DNA of 64,000 bases from Methylorubrum populi (lineage in GTDB: Bacteria > Pseudomonadota > Alphaproteobacteria > Rhizobiales > Beijerinckiaceae). The position numbers and the translations under genes are program-made. The notes under the pieces were generated by a model, which was not told the origin of the DNA, did not search any database, and worked only from the letters and a program-made list of their open reading frames with translations. How positions within the stretch are numbered: the first letter of the stretch is position 1; the number at the start of each line of letters is the position of its first letter. Positions 49,708 through 58,885 of this stretch are shown piece by piece. Where the stretch lies: contig NZ_AP014809.1 of NCBI RefSeq assembly GCF_002355515.1, positions 1,441,001 through 1,505,000 on the forward strand, in the 5' to 3' direction.

Positions 49708-52143
49708 ATGCTGGATTCCGTCCGGATCTCGCTCAAGGTTCTGAATGCGGCCCAGCTCGCCCTGATCGCGGCGGCGGCCCTTCTGCTGGCCTGGATCGGG
49801 GCCGCGATCGTCGGGGCGGGCCCGGCCGCGGACGGGGCGCAGCGGACCGCCCTGACGGGCGCGCGGGCCTTCGCGGAAGCGGTCAATGCGGAGCTGCACG
49901 GCAGCGTCGCGCAGGCGCGGACCCTCGCGCTGCTGCTGCGCCCCGGCGACCCGGCGCTGGGCGAGGCCGACCGCGCCACCCTGCTGCGCGACTGGCTCAC
50001 CCTCAACCCGCGCTACGGGGATGCCGCCCTGATCGGTGCGGACGGGAGCGTGCGGGCTGCCGCCGATTCGCGCCGGACCGGCAGCAGCGTCGCCCGTCAG
50101 CCCTGGTTCGCCCGGGCGCGCAACGCGGAGATCGTCATCGCGACCAATGGCGGTGACGAGACCGCCCCGTTCGACGTCATCCTGTCCCTCGGGATGCCCG
50201 GCCGCTCCGACCGGATCCAGCTCCGCGCCGGCCCCGCCTTCCTCGAAATCGGCCCGCGCCTGCGTCAGGCGCTCGACCTGCCCGACAGCATCGTCTTCAC
50301 GGTGCGCGGCGCCGACGGGCGGGTGCTCGCGGGCAGCGCGTCCGCGCCCTGGGGCGAGCACCGCACGGCTTCGGTGCCGGTCCAGGGCGGACGCGAGCTC
50401 GGCAGCCCCGGCTGGGTGGTGACCGCCTTCGCGCCTGCGGCCGCAGCGGCGGGCACGCTCCCGGACGGGCGCGTCCTGGCGCTGGCCCTCGCCGTGGTGG
50501 GCGCGGCCGCCGCGCTCGGCTACGCCCTGGGCGGCCGGGCCTCGCAGCCGCTGCAGCGCCTCGCCGCCGACGAGGCCGGGCCGGACGAGGCGGCCTCGTC
50601 GCCGGTGCGCGAGATCGCGGCCCTGAGCGAGGCGGTCACCGGCCGCTCCCGGAGCCGCGAGGCGGCGCTGGCGCTGGCGGGAACCGGCCTCGACCGGATC
50701 AAGGGCCGGCTCCAGACCTTCGAGGCGATGTCCGGTTGGACCTGCTGGGAGATCGATCCGGAGACACGTCGGGTCGTCTGGTCGGATGCCGACAGCACCG
50801 GGACGGCGGCGGCCTCGGACCACGCCGCCGATCTGTCCGACCTCGCCGCGTGGTTCGAGCCGGAGGATCGCCCGCTCCTCGACCTCACCCTCGACGCCGC
50901 GCGCCGGGCGGACGGTCCGCACGACGTGGTGCTGCGCGCCCGCGCCGAGGGTGGCGCCCCCATTCCCGAGGCGGAGCGCCGGGTGCTGGTGCGCTTCCTG
51001 CGCGAGGCCGGCGACGGCCGCCGCATCCATGCCCTCAGCCGGGCGATCGAGGACGGCGTCTCGGAGACGCCCTCCGGCTTGAACGAGCGGCGGCGCAACG
51101 CCGTCCTGCGCCGTGTCACCGACGGCATCGTCCACGACTTCAACGACGTGCTGACGATCGTGACCGCCAATCTCGGCACCCTGCGCCGCCGCCACGGCCT
51201 GGCGCCGGAGCCGGCGCGCCTCGTCGACGCGGCGCTCGCCGGTGCCGGGCGCGGAGCGGCGCTGACCCGTCGGATGCTCAGCCTCGTGCGCGGCGAGGAG
51301 GGGGGAATTGCCGAATGCGACGTCGGCACGAGCGTCGAGGCCGCCCTCGCCTTCATGCAGGCCAACGTGCTGCGCGACGTGCCGGTCATCAACCGCGTTC
51401 CCGGCGACCTGCCGAAGGTACTGTGCGCCGAGCGCATCCTCGAACTCGTCCTGCTCAACCTCGCCTTCCATTTCCGCGACCACGGGCTTCGCGGCTTCGC
51501 GGTCGGCGCCGCCGCCGAGCACGGGGGCGAGGCGGAGGCGGGCTTCGGCCTGCCGCCGGGGCCTTGCGTGCGCCTCCTCATCGCCAGCGGGCAGCACGAG
51601 CCCGGCCGGCAGGCGCCGTCCCCGCTGCGGCCCGGATCCCTGGAGACGGTGGCCCGGCTCCTCGCCGAGATCGAGGCCGGCTGGCACCTCGTCTCGGACG
51701 GGACCGGCGAGGACGCCTTCGTCGCCGAGATCTGGCTGAGGGCCACCGGGCGGGGGGCGGAGGAGCCGCCGCTGTGGCAGCCCGCCCTGCGCGTCCTCCT
51801 CGTGGAGAGCGACAGCCTCGTCCGGGCGAGCGTGGCCGAGGCGCTGGCCGATCTCGGCCACGAGGTGGTCCAGGCGGCCTCGGGCGAGCACGCGCTGGCC
51901 CTGCTGTGCGAGAGCGCGGCCTACGACGCCATGGTGGCCGACCAGTCGATGCCGGTGATGACCGGCCTCCAGCTCGCCGCGACCGTGGTCGAGCGCTATC
52001 CGGACATCCGCATCATCCTGGCGAGCCCGCATGGGCACCTCCCGGCGGCGGCTCGGCAGTTCCTGCAGCTGGAAAAGCCGTTCCGCCCGGACGATCTCGC
52101 GGCGGTCCTGAGCGCGACGGCCCCGCAGATGCGGGCAGCCTAG
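49708..52143 (+). CDS. Hybrid sensor histidine kinase with degenerate ATPase domain
   Basis: An 811-residue membrane sensor. TM1 is LAALIAAAALLLAWIGAAIV-like (residues 13-37); a periplasmic Cache-type sensor follows (LNPRYGDAALIGADGSVRAA), then TM2 (LALALAVVGAAAALGYALGG, about 258-277), a PAS-like region and an H-box (VHDFNDVLTIVTANLGTLRR) with His. The ATP lid is abnormal: the N-box reads LLNLAFHFRDHGL (His for the usual Asn) and no DxGxG or GxGLG motif follows. The C-terminal receiver is intact (LLVESDSLVRAS; phospho-Asp in MVADQSMPVMTG; Lys in QLEKPF). The stop TAG is the first codon of a 106-bp repeat. It may act as a phosphatase, scaffold or phosphoryl sink. Confidence 0.85.
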   Translation: MLDSVRISLKVLNAAQLALIAAAALLLAWIGAAIVGAGPAADGAQRTALTGARAFAEAVNAELHGSVAQARTLALLLRPGDPALGEADRATLLRDWLTLNPRYGDAALIGADGSVRAAADSRRTGSSVARQPWFARARNAEIVIATNGGDETAPFDVILSLGMPGRSDRIQLRAGPAFLEIGPRLRQALDLPDSIVFTVRGADGRVLAGSASAPWGEHRTASVPVQGGRELGSPGWVVTAFAPAAAAAGTLPDGRVLALALAVVGAAAALGYALGGRASQPLQRLAADEAGPDEAASSPVREIAALSEAVTGRSRSREAALALAGTGLDRIKGRLQTFEAMSGWTCWEIDPETRRVVWSDADSTGTAAASDHAADLSDLAAWFEPEDRPLLDLTLDAARRADGPHDVVLRARAEGGAPIPEAERRVLVRFLREAGDGRRIHALSRAIEDGVSETPSGLNERRRNAVLRRVTDGIVHDFNDVLTIVTANLGTLRRRHGLAPEPARLVDAALAGAGRGAALTRRMLSLVRGEEGGIAECDVGTSVEAALAFMQANVLRDVPVINRVPGDLPKVLCAERILELVLLNLAFHFRDHGLRGFAVGAAAEHGGEAEAGFGLPPGPCVRLLIASGQHEPGRQAPSPLRPGSLETVARLLAEIEAGWHLVSDGTGEDAFVAEIWLRATGRGAEEPPLWQPALRVLLVESDSLVRASVAEALADLGHEVVQAASGEHALALLCESAAYDAMVADQSMPVMTGLQLAATVVERYPDIRIILASPHGHLPAAARQFLQLEKPFRPDDLAAVLSATAPQMRAA

Positions 52144-52246
52144 AGCGCATTCCGACGAAGTGGTCACCGGTTCGTCGAAAGAAGGCGCGCCAAAACAATG
52201 AGCGAGAGACGCCGGCCTGATGCAATCAGGTCGGATACGGCTCGAG
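52141..52246 (+). repeat. 106-bp repeat, family B copy 1 (MITE-like)
   Basis: Begins TAGAGCGCATTCCGAC and ends GTCGGATACGGCTCGAG; the ends are imperfect inverted repeats. It is identical to 53208-53313 except for about two positions (GAAA/GAGA near the middle and CTCGAG/CTCTAG at the end). Its first three bases are the stop codon of the sensor kinase gene. No transposase is inside. Confidence 0.9.
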
Positions 52247-52397
52247 CGCCGGCCGCCCCTATCGGCAGCGCCCTGTCGCGGCCGTCTCGCGGATAGGCGC
52301 GCAGCTGAGCCGAACAACTTTTCCAGTTTCCGAGAGGCTCCTGTTAACCGTGGGGGCCGATAAATCGGTGTGTAGCGTGTGCGTATCCGAGGATCGA

Positions 52398-53210
52398 ATG
52401 GCTGTGGCTTCTCGCAACCATCAACGGACTCCCGGGAATCTCTGTGTTCTTGCCTGCGGCCTCGCGGCCGTGTTGGCGGCTCCGGCGCGGGCCGCCGACC
52501 TGCCGGCTTCCGCGCCCGCGGCGACGGGCGTCGATTGGTACACCGGCGCGCAGGCGCAGGCGGTCGACGACAGCTGGGCGGTGGCCGTCGACGGGTCGAC
52601 CAGCATCACGTCGAATTCCTCGGCCTTCGGCTCCGTCACCGTGACGACGGCGCTCGGCAGCCCGCCGACGGTGAGCGGCGCGCGGGTGCGCGTCGAGGGC
52701 GTGGCCGGCACCTACTCCTATCCCGGGCAGGCCGTCGGCGCCCGGGTCACCGGCTACCAGCAGGAGGGCTCGCTGCTCGCCGGCTACGAGTGGATCTGGC
52801 GCGACGCGGCGCTGGCCGGCTATATCGGCTTCAACGTCCGCAGCAACCAGCTCTCGATTCCCGATCCCGGCAACCCCGTCGTCGGCACCGGCGTCGGCCT
52901 GAAGGTGGCGGGCAATTTCTACGCGACGCCGACCGACCGGACCATGGTCTCGGCCTACGGCTCCTATTCGACCAAGTTCAATGCGTACTATTCCCGCTTC
53001 CGTGTCGGCTACATGGTCGCCGACGGCGTCTATATCGGCCCGGAGGCGCTGTTTCTCGGCGACGACTTCTTCCGCCAGTACCGGGTCGGCGCCCACCTCT
53101 CGGGCCTGAGCTTCGGTCCCGTCCAGATGTCGCTCGCGGTCGGCTACGTGCGGGACCGGGTGCAGGGCACGGGCTACTATTCGAGCATCGAGGCGCGGGC
53201 GAATTTCTAG
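52398..53210 (+). CDS. bcsS: Cellulose biosynthesis protein BcsS
   Basis: A 270-residue exported protein. Signal peptide LCVLACGLAAVLAAPARAAD; the rest is alternating hydrophobic/polar strands rich in Tyr and Gly, ending in a C-terminal aromatic residue (YYSSIEARANF), as expected for a small outer-membrane beta-barrel. Segments such as EGSLLAGYEWIWRDAALAGY and RFRVGYMVADGVYIGPEALF fit the BcsS family found with alphaproteobacterial cellulose operons. ATG 52398 is preferred to 52350. It is upstream of bcsA on the same strand, separated by a family B repeat and a 400-base gap. It could supply the missing outer-membrane function. Confidence 0.82.
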   Translation: MAVASRNHQRTPGNLCVLACGLAAVLAAPARAADLPASAPAATGVDWYTGAQAQAVDDSWAVAVDGSTSITSNSSAFGSVTVTTALGSPPTVSGARVRVEGVAGTYSYPGQAVGARVTGYQQEGSLLAGYEWIWRDAALAGYIGFNVRSNQLSIPDPGNPVVGTGVGLKVAGNFYATPTDRTMVSAYGSYSTKFNAYYSRFRVGYMVADGVYIGPEALFLGDDFFRQYRVGAHLSGLSFGPVQMSLAVGYVRDRVQGTGYYSSIEARANF

Positions 53211-53313
53211 AGCGCATTCCGACGAAGTGGTCACCGGTTCGTCGAGAGAAGGCGCGCCAAAACAATGAGCGAGAGACGCCGGCCTGATGCAATCAGGTCG
53301 GATACGGCTCTAG
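53208..53313 (+). repeat. 106-bp repeat, family B copy 2 (MITE-like)
   Basis: Second copy of the 52141-52246 element, again starting with TAG as the stop codon of the preceding gene (bcsS) and ending GGCTCTAG. The inverted terminal TAGAGC/GCTCTA ends are complete in this copy. Confidence 0.9.
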
Positions 53314-53711
53314 GACGCCTGCCCGATCGGCGGAGGCCGGTTCGACGGGGACGGTGCGGTCGCGAGGGCCGGAAACCGCGTCCGCCCCGTCCGGACGCGA
53401 GCGCCGCACGGGGCGCCGGCCGCCGGGCCGAGGCCTCGCCCCCGGCCCGCGGACAATCCGTCGCCTTGTCGAGTTGTCTCACGGCAAAGTACTTGCATCT
53501 CGGATGAGGTCTGACTTCCGCACCAGGAAGACTTTCCTTGATGTTGCGTTCTATAGATGCGAAAGTGCTTTCGCCGGCTCGGATATCTTTCTACGGGTGA
53601 CGCGACGCCTCGCAGCGCAAAATCAACCCTGTTGGCAGAGTTGGGCGGCGAACGCGTGAACGCATCCGGAAATCGTCGTATTTTCATGATGGACCGGTCC
53701 GCGACGCAGGG
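53314..53711 (+). promoter_or_regulatory. Untranslated control region upstream of the cellulose operon
   Basis: About 400 bases without a supported gene. The first 150 are GC-rich. From about 53460 the composition turns clearly more AT-rich (for example GGCAAAGTACTTGCATC, TTGATGTTGCGTTCTATAGA, CGTATTTTCATGATG), the usual sign of promoters in such genomes. No exact promoter can be assigned by eye. Confidence 0.4.
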
Positions 53712-56219
53712 GTGGCGAGTGTGATACGTGCGCTGCGGTGGCTGGCGTGGATGGGGACGACGGTCGCAGGCCTCGTTCTGCTGAGCCAGCCGGTCGGGAC
53801 CCAGAACCAGCTCGCCATGAGTCTCGCCGCCATGGCGGCGATGATCCTGCTGTGGCTGTTCCTCGACGGGCCGCGCACCCGCTTCGTGTTCCTGGCGCTC
53901 GGGAGCCTCGTGGTGCTCCGCTACATCCTGTGGCGGGTCACCGACACGCTGCCCTCCCCCGGCGATCCGGTCAGCTTCGGCTTCGGCCTGCTGCTGCTGC
54001 TCGGCGAGCTGTACTGCGTCTTCATCCTGTTCGTCAGCCTGATCATCAACGCCGACCCGCTCAAGCGGCGTCCGCCCCCGGTGGCGAGCGCGGCCGAACT
54101 GCCCAGCGTCGACGTGTTCGTGCCGAGCTACAACGAGGACGCCGCCATCCTGGCGATGACCCTGGCGGCCGCGCGCCAGATGAACTACCCGCCCGACAAG
54201 CTCACCGTCTGGCTGCTCGACGACGGCGGGTCGGACCAGAAATGCGCCGATCCCAACCCGGAGAAGGCCAAGGCCGCGCGCGAGCGGCGGCGCGAGCTGA
54301 CCGCGCTCGCCGAGGCGCTCGGCTGCCGCTACCTCACCCGCGCCCGCAACGAGCACGCCAAGGCGGGCAACCTCAACAACGGGCTCGCCTTCGCCACCGG
54401 CGAGATCGTCGTCGTGCTCGATGCCGACCACGTCCCGTTCCGCTCCTTCCTGAGCGAGACGGTCGGCTACTTCGCCGAGGATCCGAAGCTGTTCCTCGTC
54501 CAGACCCCGCACGCCTTCCTCAATCCCGACCCGATCGAGCGCAACCTGAAGACCTTCGACCGGATGCCGTCGGAGAACGAGATGTTCTACGCGGTGACCC
54601 AGCGCGGGCTCGACAAGTGGAACGGCTCGTTCTTCTGCGGCTCCGCCGCCCTGCTGCGCCGCACGGCGCTCGACGAGGCCGGCGGGTTTTCCGGCATCAC
54701 CATCACCGAGGATTGCGAGACCGCCTTCGAGCTGCATTCCCGCGGCTGGACCAGCGCCTACGTCGACAAGCCCCTGATCGCCGGCCTCCAGCCCGAGACG
54801 CTCTCGGCCTTCATCGGCCAGCGCTCGCGCTGGTGCCAGGGCATGTTCCAGATCCTGCTCCTGAAGAACCCCGCGCTGCAGAAGGGGCTCAAGCCGATCC
54901 AGAAGATCGCCTACCTCTCCAGCATGACGTTCTGGTTCTTTCCCGTGCCGCGGCTGATCTTCATGTTCGCGCCGCTGCTGCACATCTTCTTCGACCTGAA
55001 GATCTTCGTCGCCAGCGTCGACGAATCGATCGCCTACACGGCGACCTACATCGTCATCAACCTGATGATGCAGAACTACGTCTACGGTAAATTCCGCTGG
55101 CCCTTCGTCTCGGAACTCTACGAATACATCCAGGGCCTGTACCTGTCGAAGGCGATCGTCTCGGTGATCTGGTCACCGCGGAAACCCACCTTCAACGTCA
55201 CCGACAAGGGCATCAGCCTCGACCACAACCATCTCTCGTCGGCCTCGCTGCCCTTCTTTGCCGTCTACGGGCTGCTGGCGGTGGGCTGCGGGGTGGCGGC
55301 GTGGCGCTACCTGTTCGAGCCGGGCGTGACCAACCTGATGCTGGTGGTCGGCCTGTGGAACTTCTTCAACCTGCTGACCGCGGGCGCGGCGCTCGGCGTC
55401 TGCGCCGAGCGCCGCCAGCTCGAGCGGACGCCCTCGCTCGCCATCAGCCGGCGCGGCCAGATCACCCTGGGCGGCCGGGCCATCGACGTGTCGATCGAGC
55501 GCGTCTCGGCGGAGACCTGCACGGTGCGCCTGCCCGCCGCCCTGCTGCCGACCGGGGTCGGACACCGGACGATGACCGGCGCGCTCACCGTCGTCCCGGT
55601 GGCGGGCGCGCGCCCGGCCGGCGCCCTGCCGGTATCCCTGGGGGGGGTCGAGCGCGCCAAGGACGAGGCCTTCGCCCGCCTCAGCTTCGGCCGCCTGCGC
55701 CCGCAGGATTACGTGGCGCTGGCCGGCCTGATGTACGGCGACGCGGAGGCGATGCGCCGCTTCCAGATGCGCCGCCGCCGCCACAAGGACATCCTCACCG
55801 GCACCCTGCAATTCATCTGGTGGGGGCTCTCGGAACCGGTGCGCGCGGTGCGCTACGCGCTGGCCGCCGACGCGCGCCCGGCCGTCGCCCCCGTGATCGA
55901 CGGCACCTCGCCGATCTACGACGCGCCGGAACAGGCCCCGACCGGGGCGAACCTGCCGGAGCCTCTGCTGCCATCGTCGGCGCAGGCGCTCGCGCCTCGT
56001 TCCGCCCCGCCGGCTGCCTCGGAGCCCGCGCCGGCCGGGACGCCGAGCACCGTCCCCGCTGCGGTCCAGGCCTCGCACCAAGCCTCGCACCAGGCCCCGA
56101 ACCAAACTCCGAACCAAGCTCCCTCCCGCGCCTCGAACGACTGGGTGCGGATGATGCTCGACTACGAGAACGAGCGTGCCCTCGGCGGCCGGTCCGGCCG
56201 CGAAGCGGGCACGGCGTGA
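53712..56219 (+). CDS. bcsA: Cellulose synthase catalytic subunit BcsA
   Basis: An 835-residue processive GT2 membrane enzyme that polymerises UDP-glucose and extrudes the chain. Motifs: DDGGSD, TRARNEHAKAGNLNNG, DADH, FFCGSAALL, TITEDCETAF (catalytic TED) and the QRSRWCQG product-binding QxxRW. Multiple helices flank the catalytic loop. A C-terminal PilZ domain binds c-di-GMP: RQLER is the RxxxR element, but the second motif reads DVSIER without the usual Gly. The tail (residues about 740-835) is Pro/Gln-rich with 12-base tandem repeats (QASHQASHQAPNQTPNQAPS). GTG 53712 or GTG 53721 is the start. Confidence 0.95.
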   Translation: MASVIRALRWLAWMGTTVAGLVLLSQPVGTQNQLAMSLAAMAAMILLWLFLDGPRTRFVFLALGSLVVLRYILWRVTDTLPSPGDPVSFGFGLLLLLGELYCVFILFVSLIINADPLKRRPPPVASAAELPSVDVFVPSYNEDAAILAMTLAAARQMNYPPDKLTVWLLDDGGSDQKCADPNPEKAKAARERRRELTALAEALGCRYLTRARNEHAKAGNLNNGLAFATGEIVVVLDADHVPFRSFLSETVGYFAEDPKLFLVQTPHAFLNPDPIERNLKTFDRMPSENEMFYAVTQRGLDKWNGSFFCGSAALLRRTALDEAGGFSGITITEDCETAFELHSRGWTSAYVDKPLIAGLQPETLSAFIGQRSRWCQGMFQILLLKNPALQKGLKPIQKIAYLSSMTFWFFPVPRLIFMFAPLLHIFFDLKIFVASVDESIAYTATYIVINLMMQNYVYGKFRWPFVSELYEYIQGLYLSKAIVSVIWSPRKPTFNVTDKGISLDHNHLSSASLPFFAVYGLLAVGCGVAAWRYLFEPGVTNLMLVVGLWNFFNLLTAGAALGVCAERRQLERTPSLAISRRGQITLGGRAIDVSIERVSAETCTVRLPAALLPTGVGHRTMTGALTVVPVAGARPAGALPVSLGGVERAKDEAFARLSFGRLRPQDYVALAGLMYGDAEAMRRFQMRRRRHKDILTGTLQFIWWGLSEPVRAVRYALAADARPAVAPVIDGTSPIYDAPEQAPTGANLPEPLLPSSAQALAPRSAPPAASEPAPAGTPSTVPAAVQASHQASHQAPNQTPNQAPSRASNDWVRMMLDYENERALGGRSGREAGTA
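56070..56129 (+). repeat. 12-bp in-frame tandem repeats in the bcsA tail
   Basis: Five 12-base units, from GCCTCGCACCAA (first two almost identical) to GCTCCCTCCCGC, encode four-residue repeats A-S/P-H/N-Q. The repeat period is a multiple of three, so copy-number changes would not break the protein. Confidence 0.75.
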
Positions 56220-56224
56220 CGGGG

Positions 56225-58885
56225 ATGGCGATGCGGCTCCCCCCACGACGCGGCGCCGGTCCGTGGCACCGGATCACCCGGGCGCCCGCCCTGGCCCTTG
56301 CGCTCGCCGGTGCGGTCGCGGCGGCCGGCTCGGTGGCGTCGGGCACGGCCGCCCGGGCGCAGAGCTTTCTCGGAACCGGTCCGGCGGAGCGCCTGACGGT
56401 ACCGCCGACCGGCGACGCCCTGCGCAAGCCGAATCCGGCACCGTCCCAAGCCCCCGCGCAACCGTCGGCGGCGCAGGGCCGCCCGCCGGCCGCGGAGAGT
56501 TCGGACGCGGCCCGCCGCACCCAGGTGCAGGCGACCATCGCCCCGGCCCGCCGCCTGCCCGCCGGCACCCGCGGCTTCCGGCTCTCGGGCGAGGAGGACG
56601 TGCTGCAATACCCGGTCTACCTCACCGAGGGGCAGGCGCGGGGCGGGGCGCGGCTGCGCGTCTCCTACCTCTCGGCGATCTCGGTGGCACCGGAGGGCTC
56701 GGAACTGACCGGGCTCGTGAACGGCACCAAGGTCGGCTGGACCCGGATCCAGGCGCCCGGCGCCGTCAAGGTCGTGGAATTTGCGATTCCCGACGGCGTC
56801 CTCAAGGCCGGCTACAACGCCGTCACCCTCACGGCGAGCCAGCGCCACCGGGTCGATTGCACGATCGAGGCGACCTACGAGCTGTGGACCCAGATCGACC
56901 CCTCCCGGTCCGGTCTCGTGGTCGCACCGGCCGCCGACCTCGACCTGAAGTCCCTGGCCGCCCTGGAGCCCGACGAGAGCGGGGCACTGCCGATGGGCGT
57001 GCTGCTCAACGAGAAGCCGACCCTGCCGCGCCTGGAGCGGATGATCGGTGCCGTGCAGGCCGTGGCCGTCGTGAGCCGGCTCGCCCGGCCCGCGGTCAGT
57101 TTCGGGCCGCCGCTCTCCGGCCGCAACGGCGTCAACCTCCTCGTGGGCACCGCCGCCGAGATCCGCGGCACGGAGGGCGCCGAGGATCTCGGGCCGATCA
57201 CCGGGCCGCGGCTCGCGCTGCTGCCGCCGCGGGGCACCCGCGCACCGACACTCGTCGTGACCGGCCCCGGCCCCGAGGACGTGCGGGCGGCGATTTTCCA
57301 GCTCGCCGCGGCCGGGGATGCCGGCGGCAGCGGGCCCGGCACCGCGCTCGCGCCCCTGATCCGGGGCTACGAGGTTCAGGGCGGCGAACGGCTCGAACTG
57401 TCGCGTCTCGGCGCCACGAGCCGCGAGTTCAACGGGCGCCTGCTCCGCACCCGGATCGAGCTGCGCTTTCCCGCCGATTTCGTGCCGGCGGACTACGGCA
57501 AGGTGATGCTGCACCTGGCCGGCGGCTACGCCGCCGGGCTCGATTCGACCGCCCAGATCGTCGTCGACATCAACGGCCGCAACGCCGCCAGCGTGCCGCT
57601 GCCCTATTCCCGCGGCGAGGTGTTCGACGATCAGGCCATCCCGCTCCCCTTGAGCCTGTGGCGGCCGGGGCTGAACAGCGTCGAGATCAGCGCGCAGCTG
57701 CCGAACGCCTCCGACAAGGTCTGCGACACCCTCTCGCCGACGGCGCGGCAGCCGCGCTTCCTCTTCCTCGACCGCACCCGCCTCGAAATCCCGGCCCTGG
57801 CGCGGGCGGTGCGCAGTCCCGACCTCGCGGCGGTCAAGGCGGGCGCGGTGCCCTTCGCCGTGCCCGTCGCCGCGGCGGGGGGGCGTCCGCGCCTCGTGCT
57901 GCCGGTCTCCGACCGCGAGACGGCGGATGCCGCCGCGACGCTCGCCGCCCGCCTCGCCATCGCGGCCAAAGGCGTGATCGACTTCGAACTCGTGCCCGAT
58001 GCGGGCGGTGCGGAAGGCGGCGCCAAGCTCGTGGTGGCGCCGGCCCGCGCCCTCAATCCGGTGACGATCCAGGCGGTCGGTCTCGATCCCGACGAGATCC
58101 GCCGCGTCTGGCAGGGGCGGGCCGAGACGGTGGCCACGCCGGGCCAGTTCGGCCCCGAAGGCGTGCTGACCCTCGACCGGCTGCGGCGCAACCTGCCGAT
58201 GCGCTGCGCCCTGCCGCCCGCCGCGGTGCCGGTCAGCGTCGCGGCCGCCCCCGCGGCGGTCCCCGCAACGGCCGCCGCTCCGGCCCCGGCTGCCGCTCCG
58301 GCGCCGGCATCGCGCACCTCGCCGCGGCCGGCGAGCCCGGAAACCGACGAGGAGCTCGTGGCCCGCTGGGACCAGACCCTGTCGGGCGCGGCCTTCGTCC
58401 CCACGGTCCTGCGGGAGGGCTGGACCCGGCTCGCGAACTGGGCGCTGCGGCTGCGCAGCGGCGTGACGGGCCTGATCGAGGTCCCGGCCTCCGGGGACGT
58501 GCCGGTCAACCCGCGCGCCTCGCTGATCATCGCCGAGGACAGCGACGGGCCCCGGCTCAGCGAGACCACCGTGCTCGTCACCGCCCCCAATCCGTCGATG
58601 CTCAAGGCCTCCGTGTCCTGCCTCGTCGATCCGGTGGTCTGGACCCGCCTCGTCGGACGCGCCGCCTTTCTGGACGCCTCCGACGGCACCCTGACCACGG
58701 TCCAGCCGGACCGCGTCGCGCTGATCGAGACCCGCAATTGGTCGCTCGCGAATTTCCGGCTGGTCTCGGCGGCGTGGCTCTCGCTGAATCCCGGCTACTA
58801 CGTCGGGATGACCCTGTTCATGGCCCTGTGCCTCGGGCTCGCCACCACGGGCCTCGTGCGCCAGCTCGGCCGGAGGAACTCGTGA
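56225..58885 (+). CDS. bcsB: Cellulose synthase periplasmic subunit BcsB
   Basis: An 886-residue protein: N-terminal signal/anchor (APALALALAGAVAAAGSVAS), a disordered Pro-rich stretch, then alternating carbohydrate-binding and flavodoxin-like domains (LRVSYLSAISVAPEGSELTG; LHLAGGYAAGLDSTAQIVVD; RFLFLDRTRLEIPALARAV). A C-terminal transmembrane helix (YYVGMTLFMALCLGLATTGL) contacts BcsA. An Ala/Pro low-complexity insert (AAPAAVPATAAAPAPAAAPA) lies near residue 690. ATG 56225 is five bases after bcsA; GTG 56216, overlapping the bcsA stop, is possible. Confidence 0.93.
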   Translation: MAMRLPPRRGAGPWHRITRAPALALALAGAVAAAGSVASGTAARAQSFLGTGPAERLTVPPTGDALRKPNPAPSQAPAQPSAAQGRPPAAESSDAARRTQVQATIAPARRLPAGTRGFRLSGEEDVLQYPVYLTEGQARGGARLRVSYLSAISVAPEGSELTGLVNGTKVGWTRIQAPGAVKVVEFAIPDGVLKAGYNAVTLTASQRHRVDCTIEATYELWTQIDPSRSGLVVAPAADLDLKSLAALEPDESGALPMGVLLNEKPTLPRLERMIGAVQAVAVVSRLARPAVSFGPPLSGRNGVNLLVGTAAEIRGTEGAEDLGPITGPRLALLPPRGTRAPTLVVTGPGPEDVRAAIFQLAAAGDAGGSGPGTALAPLIRGYEVQGGERLELSRLGATSREFNGRLLRTRIELRFPADFVPADYGKVMLHLAGGYAAGLDSTAQIVVDINGRNAASVPLPYSRGEVFDDQAIPLPLSLWRPGLNSVEISAQLPNASDKVCDTLSPTARQPRFLFLDRTRLEIPALARAVRSPDLAAVKAGAVPFAVPVAAAGGRPRLVLPVSDRETADAAATLAARLAIAAKGVIDFELVPDAGGAEGGAKLVVAPARALNPVTIQAVGLDPDEIRRVWQGRAETVATPGQFGPEGVLTLDRLRRNLPMRCALPPAAVPVSVAAAPAAVPATAAAPAPAAAPAPASRTSPRPASPETDEELVARWDQTLSGAAFVPTVLREGWTRLANWALRLRSGVTGLIEVPASGDVPVNPRASLIIAEDSDGPRLSETTVLVTAPNPSMLKASVSCLVDPVVWTRLVGRAAFLDASDGTLTTVQPDRVALIETRNWSLANFRLVSAAWLSLNPGYYVGMTLFMALCLGLATTGLVRQLGRRNS

